Of a stretch of DNA of 45,928 nt, positions 32,662 to 40,297 are shown piece after piece. This DNA is from Lentisphaerae bacterium GWF2_45_14 (lineage in GTDB: Bacteria > Verrucomicrobiota > Lentisphaeria > Victivallales > GWF2-45-14), in contig MHBG01000118.1 in NCBI GenBank assembly GCA_001804785.1, positions 1 through 45,928 of the forward strand, read 5' to 3'. Below the pieces are notes generated by a model that did not search any database, was not told where the DNA came from, and worked only from the letters and a program-made list of their open reading frames with translations. Position 1 is the stretch's first letter; the number at the start of each line of letters is the position of its first letter. Both the position numbers and the translations under genes were made by a program.

Positions 32662-33423
32662 ATGTCAGCGACAAGACAGATAGGGAATGTCGAAACAGTC
32701 ATTACAGAAGATTCGGAACAATACAACGCAAGGTTCTTTGTCCCGGATAGCGAAATAGAAAATTTCAGCTGCGAAATCTATGGAATTGCCGATTGGGCTC
32801 CCGTCGAGAGTGTGATAAAATCAATCAGAAAATCTCCCGCCGGTCCTCACTGGACCGTCGCAGTCTCGGCGGCACCGAAGCGGCAGAATCTAGCAGCTTT
32901 CGAAACGGACAGCCCAGACGATACCGTACTCAAAAGCTATGAGTGCGCGGACTTTTATTTTGACCCTCTCCTGTGGGGGGCGAGAGAAGCCGCGAGGAAG
33001 GATGTCGAGGATGAGATTATCAATATAAATAACTCCAAGTGCGTCGTGGGCGATTATCTTTACAGGGATGCCACTGATGAATCAAGGGGTTCCGCCGATT
33101 ACGCATATTCGCCGTTCAACTCCAGCGGCATCAATATTGATTTGATTGGACAGTGTGTTAAAGCGACTGTCTACTGCTGTACTTTTTACAGCACCAGGAG
33201 CGCATCGGCATTCGAAGGCTTTGTCGGCATAAACGGTTCATTCTCGGCGAAATGCCGTCCTGCAAGTACGGCTCCGGGCAAATGGAAAGCCGAAGACCAG
33301 CGCGTGGATACCTATGTTCACCGGGATGGAAAGGTATACAGCAGGGTTTTCCGGAAAATGGCAATGGCCCCGTGTTCTCTTACATGGGACGGCTCGAAAA
33401 ACGGAGGTACGTGGAACTGGTGA
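32662..33423 (+). CDS. Hypothetical protein, no recognised family
   Basis: I do not recognise this 253-residue protein. It has no signal peptide or membrane segment. It is beta-rich in feel and carries seven cysteines (for example FSCEIYG, YECADFYF, NSKCVVGDY, GQCVKATVYCCTFYST). It ends in an aromatic, glycine-rich tail (TWDGSKNGGTWNW) that recalls structural or fibre-like proteins. AAAGAAAGG lies about 10 bases before the ATG. It follows the pseudopilin-like gene by 87 bases in the same direction, so it may be the last gene of the LacI cassette or an independent gene. It converges on the helicase gene with nine bases between. Confidence 0.6.
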   Translation: MSATRQIGNVETVITEDSEQYNARFFVPDSEIENFSCEIYGIADWAPVESVIKSIRKSPAGPHWTVAVSAAPKRQNLAAFETDSPDDTVLKSYECADFYFDPLLWGAREAARKDVEDEIININNSKCVVGDYLYRDATDESRGSADYAYSPFNSSGINIDLIGQCVKATVYCCTFYSTRSASAFEGFVGINGSFSAKCRPASTAPGKWKAEDQRVDTYVHRDGKVYSRVFRKMAMAPCSLTWDGSKNGGTWNW

Positions 33424-33432
33424 AAAGGCTCC

Positions 33433-35469
33433 TTAGCTTTCACCCTTGAGGACTTTGAAAATGTCCTGAAGCCCCTCAAGTACTTCATCTTTGTCGACAC
33501 TGCGGAAAAAATCGCTTCCCTTGATTTTCTCGATGGAATCATCTGGAAGGAGACGCAGGAAGTGCGACGGCATTTTCCGCTGGAACTGACCCCGCATGAA
33601 ACGGCTTGACGCGTATGTTATGCATAGGTTGGTTTTAGCCCTGGTTATGGCCACGTAGAAAAGCCGCAGCTCCTCATCGGTATTCCCCTCTTTTACCGAG
33701 CGCTCGTGCGGGAATATTTTGTCTTCCATGCCGACAAGGAAAACACATGGGAATTCCAACCCCTTCGCGGCGTGGACAGTCGTAAGTGTTACCGTGTCAG
33801 CATTTTGTTCCTCGTCCTCGGTCTTGTCGTTTTCGTCAAGAAGTGAAAAGCTTTCGAGGAAATCCATAAGGAAAACCTCTTCTGCCGCTCTTGACTCGAA
33901 TTCAGCGGCTGCGCTTATAAATTCATCAACGTTGGCCTGGCGCTTTTCGGCTTCGTCGCGGTTTTTATAGAGTTTCTGAAACCCGTCATAATACCCGGCT
34001 TCCTCGAAATATTTCTGCATCTTTTCGGCAAGGTTGCCGGGACTTGAAAATAAGTTCCTGTATTTTAAGAAGGAATTGTAAAGCGCGCGTGCGTTTGATT
34101 TTCCTGCTGATGAAAGTTCGGAAAGAAATGAGTCATGACCCACAAGTTCCGAGTATGGTATAAACGTCTGGCCTTGAAGCTCTTTTAATTTCTTGACAGC
34201 CTTGTCGCCAATACCCCGCGGCGGGACGGAAAGTATGCGGAGGAAGCTCTGGTCTTCTTTCGGATTGACGATAAGCTTAAGGTATGCCGCTGCATCCTTT
34301 ATTTCTTTGCGTCCGAAGAACTCCTGGCCCCCGACGAGCTTAAAAGGCACTCTGTACTCCCTGAGTGCACGCTCAAGTACGCGGGAAAGATGGTTCGATC
34401 TATAAAGAACAGCGATATCCTTATAGCTCATTTCGTGGTTTGACAAGACGGTTTCCTGCACGGCTTCAGCTATAAACTGAGCCTCTTCATCGGCGCTTTC
34501 CGTCCTTACGATTTTGATATTTTCACCTTCGCCATTGTCCGACCACAGATTCTTTTGGTAGCGGTCCTGGTTTACGGCAATAACTTTATTTGCCGCCTGA
34601 AGTATTTTATTTGTGGAGCGGTAGTTTTTTTCAAGTTTGACGACCTTCGCCCCTTTGAAGTGGTGCGGAAAATTTAAGATATTTTCGACAACGGCCCCAC
34701 GCCAGCCGTAGATGCTCTGATCATCATCGCCGACGACACATATATTTTTATTTTCGCCGACAAGCATCTTAAGGAGTTCGAACTGGACCATGTTGGTGTC
34801 CTGGTACTCGTCAACGAGTATATACTTGTAAATATCCTGATACTTCCTGAGTTTTTCGGGATATTTTCTCCATATTTTCACAACGAAAAAGAGAAGATCG
34901 TCAAAATCGACTATGTTCTGATTCTCAAGATACTGTTGATAACGCGCATAGACTGCGGCCGTCTTGATTTCGCGTTCAGTTTCGGCGACATTCGATGCGT
35001 CCTTCGGTTCGAGCATGGCGTTTTTCCACCTGCCTATCATACCGAGCGCGGCATCAACGGATATTTCCTCGGTCGATATTCCGAGCTCACCGAGCGCCTG
35101 GCGGATAAGCCCGTTCTGATCGCTGTCGTCAGCTATGGTAAATCTTGAGTCGTACCCGAGAAGGTCTATTTCGCGGCGCAGGAGCCTGGCGCAGAACGAG
35201 TGGAAAGTGCCGAGCGTTACTTTCTTCGCAGTTTCTGCCCCGATGAGTTGGGCAAGGCGTTCCTTCATTTCGCGCGCGGCCTTGTTGGTAAATGTTACTC
35301 CGAGAATATTTGCCGGACTAATGCCGTTTTGAATCATGCAGCCTATTCTGTAGGTTATTACCCGGGTCTTTCCAGTGCCGGCACCGGCAAGCACAAGCAG
35401 GGGACCTTCTATGGAGCTAGCGGCCTCGGCCTGTTCCGCATTGAGCTGTTTAAGAAGTTTTTGTATCAT
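33433..35469 (-). CDS. pcrA: ATP-dependent DNA helicase, UvrD/Rep/PcrA family
   Basis: This superfamily 1A helicase unwinds DNA 3'-5' in repair and replication restart. In the 678-residue protein the motifs run in order: the Q motif LNAEQAEA, Walker A AGAGTGKTRVIT, motif Ia VTFTNKAAREM, Walker B LVDEYQDTN, motif III GDDDQSIYGWRGA, motif IV LEKNYRS, motif V TVHAAKGLEFPCVFLVG and motif VI LFYVAITRAK. The start at 35469 overlaps the purO stop (ATGA); a longer frame back to 35628 only reads through purO in another phase. The C-terminal tail after motif VI is short. Choice between PcrA, UvrD and Rep is not certain. Confidence 0.93.
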   Translation of the reverse strand: MIQKLLKQLNAEQAEAASSIEGPLLVLAGAGTGKTRVITYRIGCMIQNGISPANILGVTFTNKAAREMKERLAQLIGAETAKKVTLGTFHSFCARLLRREIDLLGYDSRFTIADDSDQNGLIRQALGELGISTEEISVDAALGMIGRWKNAMLEPKDASNVAETEREIKTAAVYARYQQYLENQNIVDFDDLLFFVVKIWRKYPEKLRKYQDIYKYILVDEYQDTNMVQFELLKMLVGENKNICVVGDDDQSIYGWRGAVVENILNFPHHFKGAKVVKLEKNYRSTNKILQAANKVIAVNQDRYQKNLWSDNGEGENIKIVRTESADEEAQFIAEAVQETVLSNHEMSYKDIAVLYRSNHLSRVLERALREYRVPFKLVGGQEFFGRKEIKDAAAYLKLIVNPKEDQSFLRILSVPPRGIGDKAVKKLKELQGQTFIPYSELVGHDSFLSELSSAGKSNARALYNSFLKYRNLFSSPGNLAEKMQKYFEEAGYYDGFQKLYKNRDEAEKRQANVDEFISAAAEFESRAAEEVFLMDFLESFSLLDENDKTEDEEQNADTVTLTTVHAAKGLEFPCVFLVGMEDKIFPHERSVKEGNTDEELRLFYVAITRAKTNLCITYASSRFMRGQFQRKMPSHFLRLLPDDSIEKIKGSDFFRSVDKDEVLEGLQDIFKVLKGES

Positions 35470-36101
35470 ATTGTTTTGACTGCGAACTCGAAGGTTTTTC
35501 CGGTCGACACCGCGCACGCTGCGGTTACGGGGTGTTCGAAGGACGCAAATACACCGCCATTTATCATGAATTCGCAGCATTCGGAGGCAGTGACAGCCGT
35601 GAATGTCTTCTCGATGCTTGAGGCGCATGGGCTGTTTTTTTCATAGGTGGCAACATAGAAAGCGGTAGCGGGTCTGAGTGTGAATTCGGACACGAGCAGC
35701 GCATCCTTCCTGACCGTGGCAAGGAAGCCTTCTGCTTTTTCAAGATGTACTACTGCCGCTATTCTGGGGGTGCAGTAGCTGTCCTTTTCGTAGTCCATGG
35801 CAAGAAGTGAGAGCGCCAGTGCGTCACGGACGGGCATCCCTGAAGAGATTTTCTCCGCTACCGGGTCGGTCTGCGAACCGTTTGTCGCGACTGCGTAATC
35901 GCCCGCTATTTTTATGCAGTTATAGGCGATGTAGGGATTCTTGCTGAGGTCGTCTTCGAAGCCTTTTCTAGGCATTATCGAAACGCTCTTTTCGGAAAGT
36001 CTTGCCTCTCTGTTCGGAAATGACCTTGATGACACTCTGTACATTGCAGCCGTTTGCCCTGTTGACGTCATTCCTATCGCTACTATTCTTCCTATATACA
36101 T
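35466..36101 (-). CDS. purO: IMP cyclohydrolase, archaeal PurO type
   Basis: The 211-residue protein matches the IMP_cyclohyd (PF07826) family known from archaeal PurO, which closes the purine ring to form IMP. Conserved stretches are MYIGRIVAIG, AAMYRVSSRSFPNREA, NPYIAYNCIKI, VATNGSQTDPVA, DALALSLLAMDYEKD and TPRIAAVVH. Bacteria usually do this with the bifunctional PurH. ATG 36101 is preferred because it gives the family N-terminus and GAGG lies nine bases upstream; in-frame GTG 36116 and ATG 36110 are alternatives. It overlaps the helicase gene by four bases. Identification is firm; replacement of the PurH cyclohydrolase domain is inferred. Confidence 0.87.
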   Translation of the reverse strand: MYIGRIVAIGMTSTGQTAAMYRVSSRSFPNREARLSEKSVSIMPRKGFEDDLSKNPYIAYNCIKIAGDYAVATNGSQTDPVAEKISSGMPVRDALALSLLAMDYEKDSYCTPRIAAVVHLEKAEGFLATVRKDALLVSEFTLRPATAFYVATYEKNSPCASSIEKTFTAVTASECCEFMINGGVFASFEHPVTAACAVSTGKTFEFAVKTI

Positions 36102-36164
36102 CCTTACCATCCTCACTTATTTTGACATTTCAAAGGGACAATATAATACCATTTTGAAAACAAA

Positions 36165-36189
36165 AAAGCCCGTCTTGACGACGGGCTTT
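36165..36189 (-). terminator. Rho-independent terminator after the EF-hand gene
   Basis: GCCCGTC (36168-36174) pairs with GACGGGC (36180-36186) over a five-base loop; AAA/TTT extends the stem. On the minus strand it is followed by a run of T. It separates the EF-hand gene from purO. Confidence 0.88.
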
Positions 36190-36218
36190 AATATATTATT
36201 CCAGCTATAAGAATAAAC

Positions 36219-36836
36219 TTATTTCTTTTCTGGTTCGAGGTTCCAGTCTTCAATAAGTTCTTCTTCTACGATAGCTCCATCGTTGTTTTTATCGGCTTTC
36301 TGGAAACGTCCTTCGGAGTGCTTCATGAACTCATCCTTTGAAACCTTGCCGTCCTTGTCGGTGTCGGCATCATCAAGAATGGTATAGAAGAAAACCACAT
36401 ATTCGACTGGGGTAACACTTTTGTCCTTGTTGGAGTCTATTTTCTTTGTGGAATCCTTGCCCTGCTTATCTTCGATATTTTTCTTTTCCGTTGCAATCTT
36501 GGCAGAATCCATTCCTTCGGGAAGCACAATATATTCTTCGATAACAATAAATCCGTCAGCGTTGGCGTCACGGGCCGTAAAGGTTTTCTCGCTATTCGCC
36601 ATGTACTCTGCTTTAGTTACTTCCTTATTTTTGTCGGAATCCATGCATTTAAGCATTTTTTTGCAATACTTGGTGCGCTCTTTTTGCGATGCTACGGCGT
36701 TTTTATCCGTGTCAACCTTGGTGAAGCACTCCTTTTTGACAGTATCGGCGTTTGGTGCGCAACACTGAGCGTGAACCCCTGATGGTAGAACAAACGCTGC
36801 TCCGATTAGAACTGCAGTTAAAGCGATCTTTTTCAT
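36219..36836 (-). CDS. Secreted EF-hand calcium-binding protein
   Basis: A signal peptide (MKKIALTAVLIGAAFVLPSGVHA) is followed by about 180 residues containing six EF-hand-like loops: DTDKNAVASQKE, DSDKNKEVTKAE, DANADGFIVIEE, DSNKDKSVTPVE, DTDKDGKVSKDE and DKNNDGAIVEEE. Loops 3, 5 and 6 have the Asp-x-Asn/Asp-x-Asp-Gly pattern of good calcium binders; the first is degenerate. The mature N-terminus has QCC and later cysteines (KYCKKMLKC) that may form disulfides. AGGGGG precedes the ATG by six bases. It lies 22 bases after a PerR-type regulator and is probably co-transcribed with it. The role, possibly calcium buffering or envelope structure, is unknown. Confidence 0.87.
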   Translation of the reverse strand: MKKIALTAVLIGAAFVLPSGVHAQCCAPNADTVKKECFTKVDTDKNAVASQKERTKYCKKMLKCMDSDKNKEVTKAEYMANSEKTFTARDANADGFIVIEEYIVLPEGMDSAKIATEKKNIEDKQGKDSTKKIDSNKDKSVTPVEYVVFFYTILDDADTDKDGKVSKDEFMKHSEGRFQKADKNNDGAIVEEELIEDWNLEPEKK

Positions 36837-36858
36837 TTCTGCCCCCTGTTTTTTATTT

Positions 36859-37251
36859 TTACTCTTCTTCAGCCCTGCATTTATTGCAAAGCCCGTTCAA
36901 TTCAAGACGGTATCCGTCTACTTTCAGCTTATCGACAAGATCATTAAGATTACGGTCTATCTCGCTCATTTTATCGGCATGCATGTCTTCAATCCTTCCG
37001 CAGGCTCGGCATCTCATATGGAAGTGCTTATTTACATTCCCATCGAATCTTTTCTGTTTTCCGGAAAGCTCAAGTTTCAAAACTTTGCCGGCATCTGCCA
37101 GAAGCTCAAGGTTTCTGTAAACCGTACCTAGGCTTATCTGTGGAAGCTTTTCGCGCACAATAACATAAAGCTCATCCGCTGTAGGATGGGTATATAGATT
37201 GCGGAGTTCCTCTATTATAATTCTTCTCTGATTTGTATTGCTTAGTTTCAT
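36859..37251 (-). CDS. perR: Fur-family regulator, PerR type
   Basis: The 130-residue protein has the Fur-family winged helix (HPTADELYVIVREKLPQISLGTVYRNLELLADAGKV) and four zinc cysteines, Cys81, Cys84, Cys122 and Cys125. All five regulatory metal ligands of B. subtilis PerR (His37, Asp85, His91, His93, Asp104) have counterparts: His22, Asp70, His76, His78 and Asp89. In particular RFD followed by HFHMRC is the PerR form. It is therefore probably a peroxide sensor that releases DNA when its iron-bound histidines are oxidised. An operator-like site lies just upstream. The next gene encodes a secreted EF-hand protein. Fur-family call firm; PerR subtype likely. Confidence 0.87.
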   Translation of the reverse strand: MKLSNTNQRRIIIEELRNLYTHPTADELYVIVREKLPQISLGTVYRNLELLADAGKVLKLELSGKQKRFDGNVNKHFHMRCRACGRIEDMHADKMSEIDRNLNDLVDKLKVDGYRLELNGLCNKCRAEEE

Positions 37252-37263
37252 CCCTATGAATCT

Positions 37264-37282
37264 AGTAATGATTCCTATTATT
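37264..37282 (-). promoter_or_regulatory. Imperfect Fur/PerR box upstream of perR
   Basis: On the minus strand AATAATAGGAATCATTACT matches the 19-base Fur box consensus at 13 positions and is partly palindromic. It ends 12 bases before the perR start, suggesting autoregulation. The match is by eye. Confidence 0.4.
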
Positions 37283-37353
37283 TCAAGTCTCTTTTATAAA
37301 CTTTTCTCGATTCCGCCTTAATTAGCCACAGTTTTGCTGTTATCTGACTATCA

Positions 37354-38202
37354 TCAGATTTTGTCATGCGGGAGGCAGAATAGTTTTCCGCCGCCATCTT
37401 TTTTTGCGGCGAACATGGCCTTTTCTGCGGCGGAGAGCATAGCGGAAGCATTTTTGAATGAATCGGGTGAGAAGGAACATCCGCTTGATATGGAGATACT
37501 GACCTTTTCGTGATATTCACAGCAGGAAAACTCAGTCATGGCGCATTCCAGGATCAAGTTGTCGAGGTAGCGCATTACTTCAGTTTTTTCGAGTCCGTTG
37601 AAGATAATGGCAAATTCATCACCGCCATATCTGAAAGCGGCCATGTCCTTCGAAAGCTGCTCTTTGAGGAAGGAACCGAACGAAACGATAAGAGCGTTTC
37701 CGAGTTTGTGTCCGTATTTCTCGTTCACAGTCTTGAACTTGTCAATATCAATGAATGCAAGCGCGGAAAGTTTTTTTTCATGGAAGAGCCGTTCGGCGCA
37801 TTCGTCAAAGTATCCGCTATTGAATAGTCCGGAGAGCGGGTCTTTTATAAGGATTGACTTGATGGAGCATGCAAGGTTCAAGTTTTCTTCGAGGGCGTCT
37901 TTGAATTTTCTGAAGAAATCGGAGAAGGATTTGTCTCGGATACCGATAAAGACCGTAGCATCGGATATTCCGCAGGCAAGGGGCAGAAAAGCGCAGTCTG
38001 CAAAGTCTTCTCCGTGTACTTCCTTTCGGGTGTTTTTAACCAATGCCGATGCCGAAATAAATCGCCAGCGCTCTGATATATTTTTGGCGATTGAAAAAAC
38101 CGCTTTCTCGATATGATCGTTGATTATAGTGCGTATTGTCGAGCGAAGGAAATCCTGGAATTCCGGCAATGGTCCTTGGAGTTGTATGATGGCTTCGCTC
38201 AT
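37354..38202 (-). CDS. Diguanylate cyclase (GGDEF) with unrecognised N-terminal domain
   Basis: The C-terminal half (about 120-282) is a GGDEF domain: DPLSGLFNSGYFDE, ALAFIDIDKFKTVNEKYGHKLGN, active loop RYGGDEFAIIF (193-197) and ISISSGCSF. All catalytic features are present, so it should make cyclic di-GMP from GTP. The inhibitory I-site RxxD nine residues before the loop is missing (Ser184, Met187). The N-terminal 115 residues have no membrane segment and may be a diverged GAF-like sensor (HIEKAVFSIAKNISERWRFISASALV). The start overlaps the PHP gene stop by four bases, so it is the last gene of a three-gene operon. Confidence 0.9.
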   Translation of the reverse strand: MSEAIIQLQGPLPEFQDFLRSTIRTIINDHIEKAVFSIAKNISERWRFISASALVKNTRKEVHGEDFADCAFLPLACGISDATVFIGIRDKSFSDFFRKFKDALEENLNLACSIKSILIKDPLSGLFNSGYFDECAERLFHEKKLSALAFIDIDKFKTVNEKYGHKLGNALIVSFGSFLKEQLSKDMAAFRYGGDEFAIIFNGLEKTEVMRYLDNLILECAMTEFSCCEYHEKVSISISSGCSFSPDSFKNASAMLSAAEKAMFAAKKDGGGKLFCLPHDKI

Positions 38203-39083
38203 AAGGCAGGCTCGGTCCTCTTTTTTCGATCAATAGTATCGTTCATTTCCAGAAGGATATCTGCGGGTACTTTAAGGGTTCCATTGATTCCAGTTCCGAG
38301 CGAGACTGCCGGCTGGTTCGAGCCGTGAAAATCGGAGCCGCCTGATTTCAGGAGATTGAACTCTTCGGCGAATCCGATCATCATGTTCTGCTGCGCCGGG
38401 GAATACGTGGAGTAATAAGCTTCGACGCCGTCAATCTCGCAGGCTATTAGCTTTTTGATGATCCTTCTGACGAAAGTTCGTTCGTTTTTGAGCCTGTAGA
38501 CGGCGTGTGCCCAGAATGCGAGTCCGCCAGCTTTATGGATTTCTCTTATGGCCTCTTCCGGCGACGGAAGCTTCCTGGTGCAGTATGCAGAGGCTCCTCG
38601 TTTGAGGCATTTGTCAAATACCTCCTGCGGCCTTAAAAAATAGCCCTTTTCAATCAGTATTTTCGCGAAATGGGGACGACCCACGCTTTCGCCTCCTGCC
38701 GTGGAGTTTACCTCATGAAGGCTTATATCGTAGCCCATTGCCTGGAGTTTGTCTATTATGACCGAATTCCTCGAATCGCGGTTTACCCTTATTTCGGTCA
38801 GGAGTTTGAGAAGTGAAGGACAGTTATGGTCTATGAAAAGGCCGACGATATGTACTTCGCTTCCACCGAGGTCAACGGATATTTCGACGCCTGGTATTGC
38901 GGTGCATGAATCGTTTTCTTCGGCGCTTTTCAGGAATTCGGAGATGCCGCTCACGGTGTCATGATCGGTGAGGGCGACGGCGCTTAGCCCGCTTTCTCCG
39001 GCGAGTTTGAATATTTCAGACGGAGTGAATGAACCGTCTGAGGCATTGCTGTGCGTATGCAGGTCTATATATTTTTCAGTCAT
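38199..39083 (-). CDS. PHP-domain phosphoesterase (YciV / nucleoside bisphosphate phosphatase-like)
   Basis: The 294-residue protein shows PHP metal-site motifs in order: DLHTHSNASDGS, VALTDHDT, AIPGVEIS, GRPHFAK, AFWAHAVY and GSDFHG. The internal insertion after VGLFIDH and the overall length match the YciV/RNase AM group. Members remove phosphate from 3',5'-nucleoside bisphosphates or degrade short RNA 5' to 3'. Which applies here is not visible. It overlaps the SGNH hydrolase stop by one base and the GGDEF gene by four, so all three are translated from one message. Confidence 0.88.
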   Translation of the reverse strand: MTEKYIDLHTHSNASDGSFTPSEIFKLAGESGLSAVALTDHDTVSGISEFLKSAEENDSCTAIPGVEISVDLGGSEVHIVGLFIDHNCPSLLKLLTEIRVNRDSRNSVIIDKLQAMGYDISLHEVNSTAGGESVGRPHFAKILIEKGYFLRPQEVFDKCLKRGASAYCTRKLPSPEEAIREIHKAGGLAFWAHAVYRLKNERTFVRRIIKKLIACEIDGVEAYYSTYSPAQQNMMIGFAEEFNLLKSGGSDFHGSNQPAVSLGTGINGTLKVPADILLEMNDTIDRKKRTEPAL

Positions 39084-39712
39084 CAGAGTCCCGTGTATTC
39101 GAGCCAGGACTCGGCAATCAGCATGTGTCCCTGGATGGAGGGATGCACGCCGTCCGGAGTCCAGTATGCGGCCTCGTTCCTGAGTGCGGCGGCGGCGAAA
39201 ATGCCGTCGAGCGGTACATATGCCGCGGCGTATTCGGCCGCCAGTTCCCTGGCCGCGCCAATTTTGGGGTCGAGGTCAATCCTCCACTCCTTGCGGTCTT
39301 CCGGTACGGGCAGGAGGAATGGCTCAACAATCACGATCTGGCACTTGAGTTTGCTCTCCAGCTCCCTGAGTATGAATTCGTAGTCTTTTTTATATGCCGC
39401 GGTGTCGGTGTGGTCTTTGGCCGCGTTGAATCTCCTCCAGGTGTCGTTGATGCCAATCATTATGGAGACGACATCAGGTTTATGGGCGAGGCAGTCTTCT
39501 TCCCAGCGGGCCCTCAGGTTGCGAACTCTGTCGCCGCTTATTCCCGTATTTATAAATTTCAGGTTGAGTTCGGCATATGACGCACCGAGCATTCCGGCGA
39601 GGAATCTTACATAGCCGTTACCGGGTTCAGAGGCGTTTTCCCGCTTTCTGCCGCAATCGGTTATACTGTCGCCGATAAAGAGGATTTTAGAATTTTCCTC
39701 AAGTGAAATCAT
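39083..39712 (-). CDS. SGNH/GDSL-family hydrolase
   Basis: The 209-residue protein has the SGNH blocks: Ser16 in LFIGDSITDCGR (block I), Gly in NTGISGDRVRNL (II), Asn in IGINDTW (III), and Asp187/His190 in TPDGVHPS (V). Such enzymes are esterases or acetylhydrolases, often acting on acylated sugars. There is no signal peptide, so it should be cytoplasmic. CGGAG lies eight bases before the ATG. It begins the operon with the PHP and GGDEF genes. Family call firm; substrate unknown, with carbohydrate acetyl groups a reasonable guess. Confidence 0.9.
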   Translation of the reverse strand: MISLEENSKILFIGDSITDCGRKRENASEPGNGYVRFLAGMLGASYAELNLKFINTGISGDRVRNLRARWEEDCLAHKPDVVSIMIGINDTWRRFNAAKDHTDTAAYKKDYEFILRELESKLKCQIVIVEPFLLPVPEDRKEWRIDLDPKIGAARELAAEYAAAYVPLDGIFAAAALRNEAAYWTPDGVHPSIQGHMLIAESWLEYTGL

Positions 39713-39878
39713 GATACGCTCCGTACTTTAAATACCAAGTTGAAATATAAACAGAGTTTAAATCTACCACTTCTGTCAGGATTATTCAATTTGACCCTTG
39801 AATAATTTAAAAAATACATTATCTTCATGTGCCTTGAACGAAAATTTAAGAATTCTTTTCATGAAGGGAAGAGTCACT

Positions 39879-40277
39879 ATGACGAAGAAAAAAGAGCCCC
39901 TCGAGTTTACCGGAAGAAAAAAACAATACTACGACGCTCTGATTAACGTAAAAGAACAAGTATCCTCGCAAATGAAGTTTCATTCAGACGAAGCCCTCAA
40001 GTCCGATAAGGATTCTGCGGGGCAGAGAGCCGGCATGGCCACCCACATGGCCGACCTCGGAAGCGACAACTCCCTTCACGATATGGAACTGAAGCTCCTT
40101 ACGGAAGAGGCTGATGTCGTGCAGATGATTGATGAGGCCATACAGCGCCTTAATGACGATGAGTACGGTATATGCCTGGACTGCGGTGAGAAGATAAGCC
40201 ATGAAAGACTCGTCGCTAAGCCTCATGCCCTCTACTGCATAACTTGCAAGTCCCGTATGGAAAAGGAAGGGCGCTGA
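39879..40277 (+). CDS. TraR/DksA-family zinc-finger protein
   Basis: The 132-residue protein has a long charged helical region and a C-terminal C4 zinc finger, CLDCGEKISHERLVAKPHALYCITC. This is the DksA/TraR layout, whose members bind RNA polymerase through the secondary channel. The coiled-coil tip reads MADLGSDN, so the acidic residues are spaced D-x3-D instead of the D-x2-D-x-A of E. coli DksA. ATG 39879 is chosen because GGGA lies about eight bases before it; the frame from TTG 39798 adds an unlikely tail. lspA follows after about 20 bases, an order I also know from Chlamydia. Confidence 0.88.
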   Translation: MTKKKEPLEFTGRKKQYYDALINVKEQVSSQMKFHSDEALKSDKDSAGQRAGMATHMADLGSDNSLHDMELKLLTEEADVVQMIDEAIQRLNDDEYGICLDCGEKISHERLVAKPHALYCITCKSRMEKEGR

Positions 40278-40297
40278 ATTGTTCAGCGTAATTTAAT

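Noticed and set aside
35470..35628. 53-residue N-terminal extension of the helicase
   Set aside because: It reads through purO in another frame and carries no conserved sequence; the ATG at 35469 overlaps the purO stop and leads straight into the helicase Q motif region.
37336..37351. TCTGA/TCAGA hairpin after the GGDEF gene as a terminator
   Set aside because: On the coding strand of that operon the stem is only 5 bp and is not followed by a T run.
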